Part shown: one piece after another, positions 40,938 to 50,624 of the stretch
Numbering within the stretch: position 1 is the stretch's first letter
Layout of the letters: each line of letters opens with the position of its first letter
From: Advenella incenata
Lineage (GTDB): Bacteria > Pseudomonadota > Gammaproteobacteria > Burkholderiales > Burkholderiaceae_B
Direction of reading: 5' to 3'
NCBI RefSeq assembly: GCF_004217095.1
Contig: NZ_SHKO01000002.1
Location: 744,001-808,000, forward strand
Length of the DNA: 64,000 nt
Notes under the pieces: model-generated
Seen by the model: the letters and a program-made list of their open reading frames with translations, nothing else
Told to the model about the DNA's origin: nothing
Databases searched by the model: none
Program-made: the position numbers and the translations under genes

Positions 40938-42644
40938 TTATTTGGCGATGCTCATCATTCTTCCCAGCCAGGTCGTGAAAAGGACGACCATGACAAGTAT
41001 CGCGGTTTGAACTACGCTAAATGCAGCTGTGACGCCAAAATTTCCTCCTTCATAGAGATTGACCAATAACACCGACATCGGCAGACTTTTGCTTGAATAC
41101 AAAAACAATGAAGATCCAAGCTCTCTGATGGCCAGAATAAAGAGCAGGCTCATCGAGGAAACAAGACCGGGGGCGATGAGCGGTACAATAATTTTTCTAA
41201 TGGTGTACAGGCGGCCCCGACCGCATATGAGCGATGCTTCCTCCAGTTCCGTATGTATTTGCAGTAGCGATGTAGATAGTGATTTGACGGTGTCTGGAAT
41301 AAAGCGCGCGACGAAGGCAAGCGCCAGAATCCAGATAGATCCATAGATACCGCCGGGCAGGGATATCCACGCCCAAATGTAGGCAACCCCAATGACCAGT
41401 CCCGGAATTGCAATGGGCAGTGTCGAGATGATGTCAATCAGGCGGCGAAATGGCAATTTGGTCCGGTAAATCGTATACGCGAGCATGAAAGACAGGATCC
41501 CGCCGGCAATCGCAGTAATAAACCCTATCTTTAATGTATTCAGAAGAGAGAGCATCGTCAGGCTGTTGGAGAATAATCTCTCGAAGTGTCCGAGCGAGTA
41601 GGCCGATAGATCGAAAAGCGCGGCAGCATCGGGCAGGTACAGAAATTTTCTAAGCGATCCAACAATGAGCGCCCCCATTGGCAGGACCACTGCGACGAAA
41701 AGATAGACAATAGAAATGCCGAGCGTTACGTATTTCCAATGCCCCAGATCGATGCGCCTGGGCTTGAAGGCCTTGCCGGCAACCGTCACATAGGATTTTC
41801 CTCTGAGCACACGCTGCTGGGCAATCACAGCCAACGCGGTGACAAAAATCAGGATTAATGACGTTGCTGCGGCTCGGTTGAAGTCGGCCGGCGCACTCGA
41901 TAGCAGTTCATAGATATAGGTTGTCAGAACCGTATAGCGTTCGGGCGTACCCAGCGTGGCCGGGATCCCGTATATTCCCAGCATAACAACAAAGGACAGC
42001 ATGGATCCCGCGATGATCGCCGGCATGATAAGGGGTAGCGTAATCTGGAAGATGGTTTTCCAGGTTGACACGCCGGAGATCGCGGCCGCTTCCTCCAATG
42101 AGGGATCCATATTTTTCATTGCTGATGCAGTGAACATATAGACATAAGGCGCGTAATAAATGCCAAAAATGACAATGATGCCAAGGGGGGTGTAGAAATT
42201 GACCTTGAATGACAGGCCCAGGCTGCTGAGCAACACATTTAACAGTCCTGTTTGAGGCGAGCCCAGAATAGACCATGCGACACCCGCCACCAGAGGAGGG
42301 ATCAGCAACGGCATAATGCTTGTGGCTTCAATGGCTTTGGCAAATGGGGTGTTGGTGCGCGCAGTTACCCAGGAGAAGAATAGGCCTACCACAACGGCAA
42401 TGATCGTTCCGCCGGTGCAGACAACCAATGTATTCCATGTGACGCGCAGCACGTTTGGATCGTGGACGACGCGCAGGAATGCGTCGAAGCCGATTGTGCT
42501 TGTTGCTGAGGTGGGCCCCCCGGTTGAGACTGCGCCTACCCCCAGCATGAAGATCGGATAGATGATCAGAAAGCCCAGCACCGACAGCAAAAATAGCGTC
42601 CAGGTAATACGGTAGATGGTCAATTGCCTGCTTTGGTTTTGCAT
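40938..42644 (-). CDS. ABC transporter permease, two fused permease domains (FbpB type)
   Basis: A 568-aa inner-membrane protein from the ATG at 42644. Two tandem permease domains are visible, each with its own EAA loop: EEAAAISGVSTWKTIFQITLPLIMPAIIAGSML (about residue 215) and EEASLICGRGRLYTIRKIIVPLIAPGLVSSMSL (about residue 490). One such gene forms the whole channel. It lies 16 bp before the receptor gene and 134 bp after the first enolase-superfamily gene. Confidence 0.92.
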   Translation of the reverse strand: MQNQSRQLTIYRITWTLFLLSVLGFLIIYPIFMLGVGAVSTGGPTSATSTIGFDAFLRVVHDPNVLRVTWNTLVVCTGGTIIAVVVGLFFSWVTARTNTPFAKAIEATSIMPLLIPPLVAGVAWSILGSPQTGLLNVLLSSLGLSFKVNFYTPLGIIVIFGIYYAPYVYMFTASAMKNMDPSLEEAAAISGVSTWKTIFQITLPLIMPAIIAGSMLSFVVMLGIYGIPATLGTPERYTVLTTYIYELLSSAPADFNRAAATSLILIFVTALAVIAQQRVLRGKSYVTVAGKAFKPRRIDLGHWKYVTLGISIVYLFVAVVLPMGALIVGSLRKFLYLPDAAALFDLSAYSLGHFERLFSNSLTMLSLLNTLKIGFITAIAGGILSFMLAYTIYRTKLPFRRLIDIISTLPIAIPGLVIGVAYIWAWISLPGGIYGSIWILALAFVARFIPDTVKSLSTSLLQIHTELEEASLICGRGRLYTIRKIIVPLIAPGLVSSMSLLFILAIRELGSSLFLYSSKSLPMSVLLVNLYEGGNFGVTAAFSVVQTAILVMVVLFTTWLGRMMSIAK

Positions 42645-42778
42645 TGAATACCCCTGTTGCACTCGGACCGATTCGGTTGAAACCGGACAGGATTCCCGTG
42701 GATGAAGCCATTCGCGTACCACTTTCGTCGTTTTATATTTCCATTGCTTTAGAGAAACGAAATGCTGCCGACGGATCG

Positions 42779-43942
42779 CTATTGGTCGATGGGTGAGCCG
42801 TCTCTGTGCATGCGCATGAGTACCGGCTTGCTTAGCGCAGGCCTTATCTTTACTGGATCAGGAACAAGATCAATGCCAATGCCAGCACGATCAGGGATCT
42901 GGACGAACCCGTTTACCGGCACAGGAACCTCATCAACAATGTCAGAGCCCAAATGATTGGTTTGAGATACCATGACATTCGCTTCAAAGCCGGTGGAGTA
43001 TTCCTGTATTGCAAAGTTAGGGATTGCCGCGTCCAGTTGCAGGCAGGCCGCCAGACCGATTGGCGAAAGCGGGTTGTGCGGCACAATCATGACATTATGT
43101 GCTTCGGCGATGGCGGCAACTTTGCGTGCGCCCGTTATTCCTCCGCATAAGCACAGATCAACCCTCGCATATTCCATCGCGTTGCGGTTCAGAAGTGCCT
43201 TGAACTCGTAGATATTGGAGAAGCGCTCGCCAGTAGCAATAGGGATGTTGATTTTGTCGGCGATTCGCGCCATGGAATCCGCATCTTCATAGCGCATCGG
43301 ATCTTCGATAAACATGGGGTGGAATTCTTCGATGCCCTGGGCAAACACAATGGCCTCAGCGGGTGTGAGGCGCCTGTGTATTTCAATGCACAGGTCCATG
43401 TCGTTACCTGCGACTTCCCTCATGCGCGCGACATTGTCGATTGCGTCACGCATTTTCGCCACGTGAGGTTTGAAGTAAACCTGATCTTCCCCTTCATCAA
43501 GAAACGGATTGATATGGCCCACCGCTGTAAAACCCTGCTCCTTGCGAGTTCGCAGCTCACGCAGGACACCTTCGATATTTTTCTCATAAACGTGTCCATA
43601 GACACGTGTGCTGTGGCGAACGGCTCCGCCAAGCAGCTCATACACAGGCACGTTCAGCGCTTTGCCTTTTATGTCCCAAAGGGCGATATCAATGGCTGCG
43701 ATCGCGCTATTGATGGCGTGCCCCTGGAAATAGGAATAGCGGTGCATGACGTTCCAATGGTGCTCGATAGGGTAGGGGTCTTTCCCTTCAAGATAGGTAG
43801 CGAACTTTTTAATTGCTGTTGCGGACGCTTCGATATGTCCCCAGGCGCCCGCTTCTCCCACGCCGTGAATGCCAGTGTCAGTCTCTATTCTGACGAAAAG
43901 GAATTGCCCGGCGTGTATCGCCTCTACCTTGGTGATTTTCAT
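42779..43942 (-). CDS. Enolase-superfamily enzyme, D-galactonate/mannonate dehydratase-like branch
   Basis: A 387-aa protein. In the barrel the usual KxK position reads GHINPF, the metal ligands are DLCIEIHRRLTP (E-x-H), MFIEDPMR and IATGERFSN, and the general acid/base His is in MIVPHNPLSPIG. The E/D-x-H pattern fits the galactonate/mannonate dehydratase subgroup rather than mandelate racemase. It is the first gene of the ABC/dehydratase operon, directly under the LacI operator at 43986-43999, so it most likely dehydrates a sugar acid taken up by the importer. Confidence 0.88.
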   Translation of the reverse strand: MKITKVEAIHAGQFLFVRIETDTGIHGVGEAGAWGHIEASATAIKKFATYLEGKDPYPIEHHWNVMHRYSYFQGHAINSAIAAIDIALWDIKGKALNVPVYELLGGAVRHSTRVYGHVYEKNIEGVLRELRTRKEQGFTAVGHINPFLDEGEDQVYFKPHVAKMRDAIDNVARMREVAGNDMDLCIEIHRRLTPAEAIVFAQGIEEFHPMFIEDPMRYEDADSMARIADKINIPIATGERFSNIYEFKALLNRNAMEYARVDLCLCGGITGARKVAAIAEAHNVMIVPHNPLSPIGLAACLQLDAAIPNFAIQEYSTGFEANVMVSQTNHLGSDIVDEVPVPVNGFVQIPDRAGIGIDLVPDPVKIRPALSKPVLMRMHRDGSPIDQ

Positions 43943-43985
43943 GTCTGCTCCGATTGCTCCTGCTTTTTGCAGAAATCTATTAGAA

Positions 43986-43999
43986 TGTTAGCGTTAACA
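43986..43999. promoter_or_regulatory. LacI/GalR-type operator
   Basis: TGTTAGCGTTAACA is a palindrome with a central CG and one mismatched pair, the standard form of LacI/GalR operators. It lies between the divergent enolase gene (start 43942) and the LacI gene (start 44117), 44 bp from the former. Confidence 0.8.
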
Positions 44000-44116
44000 T
44001 TAACAGACGAAAAAACCATTGTCAATACATATACAAGTGTATAGTACCACTTTAATATCAGTGAAGACAGCCAGCAGTGCAGGTAAGATGGACATTTTTA
44101 AAATTCGGGGTTTCGC

Positions 44117-45130
44117 ATGAAAGAGTACAAACGTTGGGTGACGATGGCCGACGTAGCTGAGCGAGCAAACGTTTCGATGATTACCGTATCGCGGGTAATT
44201 CGAACCCCCGATAAAGTGGCCAGTGAAACCCGCGCAAGAGTGCAATCGGCAATTAAAGACCTGGGTTATGTTCCGAACGAAGGCGCCGGTGATTTATCGT
44301 CCCAGCAAAATCGCACCGTAGGCGCCCTTATCCCGACCTTGACCGGCTCCGCGTTTACGTCCACGATCGACGGCCTTTCTACGCGACTGCGGCTGGCGCA
44401 GCATCAGTTATTGTTTGCCTGCACCGATTATTCCAGTGACAAGGAAGAAGATTTCATCGCTACCATGCTGCGCCGCAGGCCGGCTGGCCTGGTGCTGACC
44501 AGTGCCACGCACACGCGGGAAACTAAAGCCCTGCTGGACCATTGCGGGATTCCCGTAGTTGAGGTGTGGGAGTTGCCGGAAACCAGTGCGCACCACGCCG
44601 TGGGGTTTTCCAATCATGATGCGGGGTTTGCGATGGTGAAATATCTCTACGAACTGTCGTATCAGCGCGTTGGTTTTATCGGCAACCCGTTAACGAGCAA
44701 TCGCTCCTTGCAGCGGCTTTATGGGTATGAGGCCGCTTGCCGGCAATATGGAAATGGCCAGATTCGGCGGATTAGCGATAACAAACAAGGCCCCAATAAC
44801 TCAAAACGGGGCGCCCAGGAGTTTGAAGCATTGGTAGCCAAATGGCCGGATACCGATGCAGTATTTTGTGCTTCGGATACCCTTGCCCTTGGTGCGCTAA
44901 GCCAGGCGCAGCGAATGGGTTTATCGGTACCGGGAGATATCGCTGTGGCCGGGTTCGGGGACTTTGAATTTTCCGATGAATATGGCTTGGATCTGACTAC
45001 GGTTCGCGTACCCGGATTTCAAATAGGGGAGTTTGCTGCCCAGTTGATATTGAATCGGGATGGCGTGGCCAGGCATGTACCGCAGAGAATTGATGTGGGG
45101 TATGAGATTGTGAGAAGGCGGACGGCGTAG
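44117..45130 (+). CDS. LacI-family transcriptional regulator
   Basis: A 337-aa repressor with the LacI HTH (VTMADVAERANVSMITVSRVIRTPDKVASETRARVQSAIKDLGYVPN) and hinge, then a periplasmic-binding-like ligand domain (VGALIPTLTGSAFTSTIDGLSTRL). The hinge helix is atypical: GDLSSQQN replaces the usual LA-rich hinge, as in some GntR-like LacI members. It is divergent from the dehydratase/ABC operon and separated from it by the TGTTAGCGTTAACA operator, so it probably represses that operon until a sugar-acid inducer is present. Confidence 0.93.
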   Translation: MKEYKRWVTMADVAERANVSMITVSRVIRTPDKVASETRARVQSAIKDLGYVPNEGAGDLSSQQNRTVGALIPTLTGSAFTSTIDGLSTRLRLAQHQLLFACTDYSSDKEEDFIATMLRRRPAGLVLTSATHTRETKALLDHCGIPVVEVWELPETSAHHAVGFSNHDAGFAMVKYLYELSYQRVGFIGNPLTSNRSLQRLYGYEAACRQYGNGQIRRISDNKQGPNNSKRGAQEFEALVAKWPDTDAVFCASDTLALGALSQAQRMGLSVPGDIAVAGFGDFEFSDEYGLDLTTVRVPGFQIGEFAAQLILNRDGVARHVPQRIDVGYEIVRRRTA

Positions 45131-45236
45131 GGATTTGTAGAATAAGCGCTGCATGTTTCGAGGTTAACGGCTGCCCGGAAATGCGAAAGCGCCTTGGCTA
45201 GTCAATGGCTCATGGCCCCGACGCCAGCAAGAGAAG

Positions 45237-45256
45237 CGAGCAGCACGTGCTGCTCG
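45237..45256. terminator. Perfect 20-bp palindrome between convergent genes
   Basis: CGAGCAGCACGTGCTGCTCG is fully symmetric. It lies between the convergent stops of lacI (45130) and leuB (45335), flanked on the right by TTTA and on the left by GAAG. A bidirectional transcription terminator is likely, although a protein site is possible. Confidence 0.55.
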
Positions 45257-45334
45257 TTTACGTCCATTCTCCGGCTATGTTCTCTGTAGGGGATAATTTC
45301 TCATGATTATTCCTATTCCGCGTACGATTAAGGC

Positions 45335-46408
45335 TTAAGGGTTTGCAATCGCCTGAACAATCGCTTCGCCCATGGCACGCGTTCCCACGCTGGTCTGGCC
45401 CGGGATCGCGATGTCCGGCGTGCGCACGCCTTGCTCCAGCACGGCCGATACTGCGTGTTCTATGAGGTCCGCCTGGTCGGTCATGCCGAACGAATAACGC
45501 AGCATCATCGCCACCGACAGAATCGAAGCAATCGGGTTGGCCAGATCGCGCCCGGCGATGTCGGGTGCGCTGCCATGCACGGGCTCGTACAGCCCCTTGC
45601 CTTCCTGGTTCAACGATGCCGAAGGCAGCATACCTATCGAGCCTGTCATCATCGCAGCCATATCGGACAGGATGTCGCCGAACAGATTGCCGGTCACCAC
45701 CACATCAAAATCCAGTGGCCGGCGCAGCATGGCCATTGCGGCGGCATCGACGAACAGGTGGCTTAGCGTAACATCGGGATATTCGGTGCCCACGCGCGTA
45801 ACCACTTCGCGCCAAAGCAGCATGCTTTCCAGAACATTGGCCTTGTCAACGGAGCAGACCTGCTTGCGACGCTGGCGGGCGGTGCGAAAAGCGGTATGGG
45901 CTATACGCTCGATTTCGGATTCCGAGTATCGCATGGTGTTGTAGCCTTCACGTTCTCCAGAGGGCAGCAAGCGTTCCCCGCGTGGTTCGCCAAAATAAAC
46001 GTCGCTAGATAACTCACGCAGAATCATCATGTCCAGGCCGTCTATTACCTCCGGCTTGAGCGTGGAAGCCTGCGCCAGCGCCGGAAAGAGCACGGCGGGC
46101 CGGTAATTGGCAAACAGTCCCAAGGCCTGACGCAAACGCAACAGGCTGGCGCCTGGCCGCTGCGCGTAGGGCAGGCTCTCGTCGCCGGGCATGCCGGCAG
46201 CGCCGAACAAAATGGCGTCGGCATGCTGGGCGATCTTGAGCGTGTCATCCGGCAACGGATCGCCGGCCTGAGAAACGGCTGCCCCGCCGATGGGTGCGTA
46301 CGTCAATTCCAGCTCGGCGCGGCCCGCCAGCACGGTCTCCAGCACCTTGACGGCCTGGGCGGTGACCTCTGGTCCGATGCCGTCCCCGGCCAATACTGCG
46401 ATCTTCAT
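45335..46408 (-). CDS. leuB: 3-isopropylmalate dehydrogenase-type enzyme
   Basis: A 357-aa NAD-dependent decarboxylating dehydrogenase, standard LeuB length, starting at ATG 46408 (the longer frame to 46678 overlaps leuD). Motifs: [63 protein letters not shown], and the metal/cofactor end [26 protein letters not shown]. It oxidises and decarboxylates 3-isopropylmalate or a related malate. With leuC and leuD it forms an operon headed by a TTT receptor, which suggests a catabolic homolog rather than the housekeeping leucine enzyme. Confidence 0.88.
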   Translation of the reverse strand: MKIAVLAGDGIGPEVTAQAVKVLETVLAGRAELELTYAPIGGAAVSQAGDPLPDDTLKIAQHADAILFGAAGMPGDESLPYAQRPGASLLRLRQALGLFANYRPAVLFPALAQASTLKPEVIDGLDMMILRELSSDVYFGEPRGERLLPSGEREGYNTMRYSESEIERIAHTAFRTARQRRKQVCSVDKANVLESMLLWREVVTRVGTEYPDVTLSHLFVDAAAMAMLRRPLDFDVVVTGNLFGDILSDMAAMMTGSIGMLPSASLNQEGKGLYEPVHGSAPDIAGRDLANPIASILSVAMMLRYSFGMTDQADLIEHAVSAVLEQGVRTPDIAIPGQTSVGTRAMGEAIVQAIANP

Positions 46409-46457
46409 TTTTTCTCCGTTGTTCAAAAGTCCGCGGAAAGGGCTCCGCAAAAAGGGG

Positions 46458-47051
46458 TTACCAGGTCCGGTGCCGGTGTTCAAACTCGGCGATGCGGTCG
46501 GCGCTCGCCAATGTGTAGTCGATCTCGTCCAAACCTTGCAGCAGGCAATGCCTGGCGAATCCGTCGATATCGAACGTGTAGCACGAACCATCTGGCGCCC
46601 TGACATGCTGCGCCTGCAGGTCAACCTGCAGCCTGAGGCCGGGTTCGGCCTCGCACACAGCCAGCAGATGATCGACATCCTCTTTGCGCAGTACGATCGG
46701 CAAAAAGCCGTTTTTCAGTGCATTGCCGTAGAAGATGTCTCCGAAACTGGGGGCGATGCCCACACGGAAACCATAGTCGTACAGGGCCCACACCGCATGC
46801 TCGCGCGAGGAGCCGCAACCGAAGTTATCGCGTGCCACCATAATCTGCGCCTTGTGGTAGGCCGGCAGATCCAGCACGAAGCGGCTGGCCTCATCGCGGG
46901 CGGGTCGGTTGCGCAGGTCGCGAAACAGATAGTGGCCGAAATCGTCCGAGCGGGGTTTTTGCAGATAGCGGGCGGGTACGATCTGATCGGTATCGACATT
47001 GGCTCGCGCCAAGGGCAACGCCACGGCGTTAAGGGTCGTAAATGCTTGCAT
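46458..47051 (-). CDS. leuD: 3-isopropylmalate dehydratase small subunit-type protein
   Basis: A 197-aa swivel subunit, typical length, from ATG 47051. Features: [52 protein letters not shown]-like block, and [17 protein letters not shown]. It pairs with the large subunit encoded 2 bp upstream to isomerise a 2-alkylmalate through a dehydrated intermediate. The upstream frame to 47261 is a shadow within leuC. Confidence 0.88.
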   Translation of the reverse strand: MQAFTTLNAVALPLARANVDTDQIVPARYLQKPRSDDFGHYLFRDLRNRPARDEASRFVLDLPAYHKAQIMVARDNFGCGSSREHAVWALYDYGFRVGIAPSFGDIFYGNALKNGFLPIVLRKEDVDHLLAVCEAEPGLRLQVDLQAQHVRAPDGSCYTFDIDGFARHCLLQGLDEIDYTLASADRIAEFEHRHRTW

Positions 47052-47053
47052 GA

Positions 47054-48487
47054 TCAACGCTCCTGTCGCAGTTGGCGAACATCGCACAGGTGCCCAGTCA
47101 CTGCGGCGGCTGCCGCCATGGCCGGACTCATCAAGTGTGTGCGCGAGCCCGGCCCCTGTCGTCCCACGAAATTGCGGTTGGACGTCGAGGCGCAGCGCTG
47201 GCCCGGCGGGACAACATCGCCATTGGTGGCAAGGCACATTGAACAACCGGCGTGCCGCCACTGGAAGCCTGCTTCAATGAATATCCGATGCAGGCCTTCC
47301 TGTTCGGCCTGCTTGCGCACCAGGCCTGAACCAGGCACCACCCAGGCCTGCACGCCCTGGGCCACGCGCCGGCCTTGTATAACTTGTGCGGCGCTGCGCA
47401 GGTCCTCGATTCTGCCGTTTGTACAGGAACCGATAAAGACGTGGTTTACGCTGATATCCGTGAGCGCCATGCTGGGTGTCAGGCCCATATAGTGCAGGGT
47501 TGCGGCCATGCTTTCGCGCTGTTCTGCCTGAGCCAGTTTTGCCGGGTCGGGCACCAGAGCAGAGATCGGCGCTGCATCCTGGGGGCTGTTGCCCCAGGTG
47601 ACCATGGGTTCGATGGTGCTGGCATCAATATGCACCTCCTGATCGAAATGCGCGTCTTCATCGGAGCACAGACTGCGCCACTGCGCCAAGCGTTCATCCC
47701 AGGCTTGTTCGTTCTGCGCAAAAGGCCGGCCGGCCAGCCATTCGAAGGTGGTGTCGTCCGGTGCAATCATGCCAGCCCGTGCGCCGGCCTCAATGCTCAT
47801 ATTGCAGATGGTCATGCGACCTTCGACCGACATGGCGCGAATCGTCTCACCCGCGTATTCGATGACGTGGCCTGTGGCGCCGGCGGCACCGATACGTGCG
47901 ATCACTGCCAGGATAATGTCCTTGGGGCCGACGCCCGGGCCCGGGCTGCCATCGATTTGAATCCGCAATGTTTTGGGGCGGCGCTGCCATAATGTTTGCG
48001 TGGCCAGCACGTGCGCAACCTCGGAAGCGCCGATGCCGAAAGCCAGGGCGCCCAGTGCGCCGTGGGTCGAGGTATGGCTATCTCCGCAGACGATCAACAT
48101 ACCGGGCAGGGACAGACCCTGTTCGGGTGCCATGACATGAATAATTCCCTGCCGCGGGTCGTCCAGACCGAAGAAGCGTATGCCTGCCGTGCCGGCATCG
48201 TGTTGCAATGCCAGAGCCATGGCGCGTTTCTCGGGATCGTCAATGTCGTCCAACTGGCGGCTAATTGTCGGAACGTAATGATCAGCCGTGGCCGCTGCCA
48301 GATCGGGTCGACGCACTGTCAGGCCGCGCTGGCGCAGCATTTCAAAGGCTGGAGCCGAGCCATCCTGGACCAGATGCCGGTCAATGAAGAGCAGGCTTTG
48401 GCCATCCTCGCGCGTCATAATGCGATGACGCTCCCATATCTTGTCAAACAGTGTTCGCGCTGCGGCTGATGCTTCTCGTGATGTCAT
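47054..48487 (-). CDS. leuC: 3-isopropylmalate dehydratase large subunit-type protein
   Basis: A 477-aa aconitase-family large subunit. The three [4Fe-4S] Cys are visible in GDSHTSTHGALGALAFGIGASEV (context), FIGSCTNGRIEDLRSAAQVI and HAGCSMCLATNGDVV. Arg of the SRNF substrate loop is in STSNRNFVGRQGPGSRTHLMSP. It lies 42 bp after the TTT receptor stop and 2 bp before leuD. As isopropylmalate isomerases of biosynthesis are not normally coupled to a receptor, this copy may serve breakdown of an imported alkylmalate or citramalate-type acid. Confidence 0.9.
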   Translation of the reverse strand: MTSREASAAARTLFDKIWERHRIMTREDGQSLLFIDRHLVQDGSAPAFEMLRQRGLTVRRPDLAAATADHYVPTISRQLDDIDDPEKRAMALALQHDAGTAGIRFFGLDDPRQGIIHVMAPEQGLSLPGMLIVCGDSHTSTHGALGALAFGIGASEVAHVLATQTLWQRRPKTLRIQIDGSPGPGVGPKDIILAVIARIGAAGATGHVIEYAGETIRAMSVEGRMTICNMSIEAGARAGMIAPDDTTFEWLAGRPFAQNEQAWDERLAQWRSLCSDEDAHFDQEVHIDASTIEPMVTWGNSPQDAAPISALVPDPAKLAQAEQRESMAATLHYMGLTPSMALTDISVNHVFIGSCTNGRIEDLRSAAQVIQGRRVAQGVQAWVVPGSGLVRKQAEQEGLHRIFIEAGFQWRHAGCSMCLATNGDVVPPGQRCASTSNRNFVGRQGPGSRTHLMSPAMAAAAAVTGHLCDVRQLRQER

Positions 48488-48529
48488 TGCTGGAAAAACC
48501 TTGTGTAAACAGGAGGGTCGGTGCGCGTA

Positions 48530-49504
48530 TCAGTCGAGCCTGGCACCGGAGGCCTTGACGATGTGCTTGTAGCGTTCACTTTCGGAGGAAATGAAATGGC
48601 CGAAGTCTTGGGGAGAGCCCGGTACGGTATCGGCGCCCATTTCCGCCATTTTCTTGCGTAGTTCCGGCGTGGCCAGGGCTTGTACGATGTCTTTGTTAAG
48701 TCGTTGAATAATCTCGGCCGGGGTTCCGGTGGGCGCCATCACGCCGTACCAGGTGGTGATATAAACCTCGGGCACCCCCAGTTCGTCCAGCGTCGGCACA
48801 TCGGGCAGCACTGGTGTGCGCTTGGCTGCAGCAACCGCCAGGGCGCGCAGCTTGCCGGCGGCGATCAGCTGAATACTGGGGGCGGTATCGAGCATGACCG
48901 ATACATGGCCAGCCATTAGATCGGCTTCGGCCGGCGCGGTGCCCTTGTATGGTACATGCAGCATATCTATCTTGGCTGCCTGCATGAAACGGACACCGGC
49001 CAGATGTTGCGTGGAACCGATGCCGCCCGAACCGAAAGTCAGCTTGCCCGGGTTGGCTGTGGCGTAGGCTATCAATTCGTATACGCTTTTAAAGGGCGAA
49101 TTGGCAGGAACAACCAGAATGTTGGGCGTGGCGCCGACCAGCGCAATTGGCGCAAAATCGGCCTGCGCATCATAGCCTGGTCTGGAATACAAGTGCTCAT
49201 TAACGGCATTGGGCGTGGTGGAGGCCATCAACAAGGTGTAACCGTCGGGGCGGGCGTGCGCTGCGATGGCGGTGCCAATGTTGCCGCCCGCACCGCCTTT
49301 GTTTTCTACCACGACAGATTGGCCCAGACTCTTGCGTAGTATTTCGGCGCTTACTCTGCCCATGGTGTCGACGCCGCCGCCTGCCGGCCACGGCACGATC
49401 AGCGTCACGGGTCGTTCGGGATAGCTTTGTGCGACAGCGGGCGCTGCTGCCGCCATACAGGAAATGGCCACCGCCGCAGCCAGCAAGCTATGCATTTTTT
49501 TCAT
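48530..49504 (-). CDS. TTT receptor, Bug family, linked to leuCDB
   Basis: A 324-aa receptor with signal peptide MKKMHSLLAAAVAISCMAAAAPAVA and the family blocks YPERPVTLIVPWPAGGGVDTMGRVSAEIL, VENKGGAGGNIGTAIAAHARPDGYTLLMAST. AGGAGGAG precedes the ATG. It is the first gene of the operon with leuC, leuD and leuB and divergent from a GcvA-type LysR (220 bp between starts). The likely ligand is a dicarboxylate that feeds the leuCDB enzymes. Confidence 0.92.
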   Translation of the reverse strand: MKKMHSLLAAAVAISCMAAAAPAVAQSYPERPVTLIVPWPAGGGVDTMGRVSAEILRKSLGQSVVVENKGGAGGNIGTAIAAHARPDGYTLLMASTTPNAVNEHLYSRPGYDAQADFAPIALVGATPNILVVPANSPFKSVYELIAYATANPGKLTFGSGGIGSTQHLAGVRFMQAAKIDMLHVPYKGTAPAEADLMAGHVSVMLDTAPSIQLIAAGKLRALAVAAAKRTPVLPDVPTLDELGVPEVYITTWYGVMAPTGTPAEIIQRLNKDIVQALATPELRKKMAEMGADTVPGSPQDFGHFISSESERYKHIVKASGARLD

Positions 49505-49724
49505 GTTAGTCTCCTCCTGGGGCTTGTTTTAGAATGCCGCGTCAATCTGGGTAGCCCATGATTTTTAATAGCAGATTGAATTTTCTTAGCCATTATGGCG
49601 ATGCACTCGCCAGAGCTCAATCACAATTTAGACATGGTTGGCATCTAATTATTAGATGGCTAAAATGACCGTGCTAAACTGGCCGATCCATTTATTCCAT
49701 TGCCCGGCTTACCTGGCGCCGACC

Positions 49725-50624
49725 ATGCTTAGACGACTGCCTCCCTTGAATGCCTTGCGCGTTTTTGACGTAGCAGCCCGCTGCGACAGCCTCACGCAGG
49801 CGGCGCATGAGCTGTGTATTAGCCAGGGGGCGGTCAGCCGGCATGTCCAACTGCTGGAGGAGTGGTTGGGTTTGCAATTATTCGTGCGTCAGCGCCATGG
49901 TATTGCGCTGACAGCCGACGGCATCACCTTTCGGCGCATCGTTGGCGATTCACTCGCGCAAATCGAACAAGGCACTCGGCAGTTGCAGCGGCGCACCGAT
50001 GCAAGGCGGCTGCGTATCAAGCTGCCACCCACTTTCGCCATCAAATGGCTGGTGCCCCGGCTGGCACACTTTCATGCCCGCCATCCCGAATTGGACGTGC
50101 AAATAACCACCTCGCACCAGCACGCAGACTTCAATCGGGAAGACATCGACATAAGCATTCAGGCCAGGCCGCACACGTCGGACGCGCTGGATGAGGAGGA
50201 GCTGTTTGGCGAAGTCCTGGTGCCGGTGTGTGCACCCACTCTGCTTCAGGGCCACCCCTCTTTGCGCCTGCTCGCCGATCTGGCGAACCATGTGCTGTTA
50301 TGCTCGCTTAATCGTCCCAACGACTGGCCCGCCTGGCTGCAGGCGGCTGGTCTGACGCATATTGATGGCAACCAGGGCCTGAAATTTGAGAATGCCGCGC
50401 TGGCATACCAGGCGGCAGCGAATGGCCTGGGCGTAACGATCGGTCTGGAGGCGTTTGTCGAACAGGATCTGGCTGCGGGTCTGCTGGTCGCGCCGTTCGC
50501 CTTGCGGGTGCGGACAGACGGCGCTTATTTCATGGCCCATGCGTCGGATCGTCCTGTTCCGGAGGCAGTCCGGCTGTTCCAGTCCTGGATACGAGAAGAG
50601 GCCGCCGCCATGCGGCGAGTATGA
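49725..50624 (+). CDS. LysR-family regulator, GcvA-like
   Basis: A 299-aa regulator from ATG 49725 (the frame also starts at 49656). The N-terminus RRLPPLNALRVFDVAARCDSLTQAAHELCISQGAVSRHVQLLEEWLGLQLFVRQRHGIALTADG is the GcvA pattern. It is divergent from the TTT-leuCDB operon and is its likely regulator. A related GcvA-type regulator is at 62943-63845. Confidence 0.92.
   Translation: MLRRLPPLNALRVFDVAARCDSLTQAAHELCISQGAVSRHVQLLEEWLGLQLFVRQRHGIALTADGITFRRIVGDSLAQIEQGTRQLQRRTDARRLRIKLPPTFAIKWLVPRLAHFHARHPELDVQITTSHQHADFNREDIDISIQARPHTSDALDEEELFGEVLVPVCAPTLLQGHPSLRLLADLANHVLLCSLNRPNDWPAWLQAAGLTHIDGNQGLKFENAALAYQAAANGLGVTIGLEAFVEQDLAAGLLVAPFALRVRTDGAYFMAHASDRPVPEAVRLFQSWIREEAAAMRRV

Noticed and set aside
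38793-42644. ABC genes as a ferric iron importer
   Set aside because: The operon is framed by two dehydratases and a LacI repressor with an operator, not by Fur-type sites, and no Tyr-pair iron site was noticed in the receptor.
45335-46678. Longer 447-codon form of LeuB
   Set aside because: The extra 90 residues overlap leuD and are not LeuB-like; the ATG at 46408 starts with the conserved [14 protein letters not shown].
46290-47492. A 400-codon plus-strand open frame across leuD and leuC
   Set aside because: It lies opposite two well-conserved genes, has no family resemblance, and is explained by GC-rich third positions of the opposite strand.
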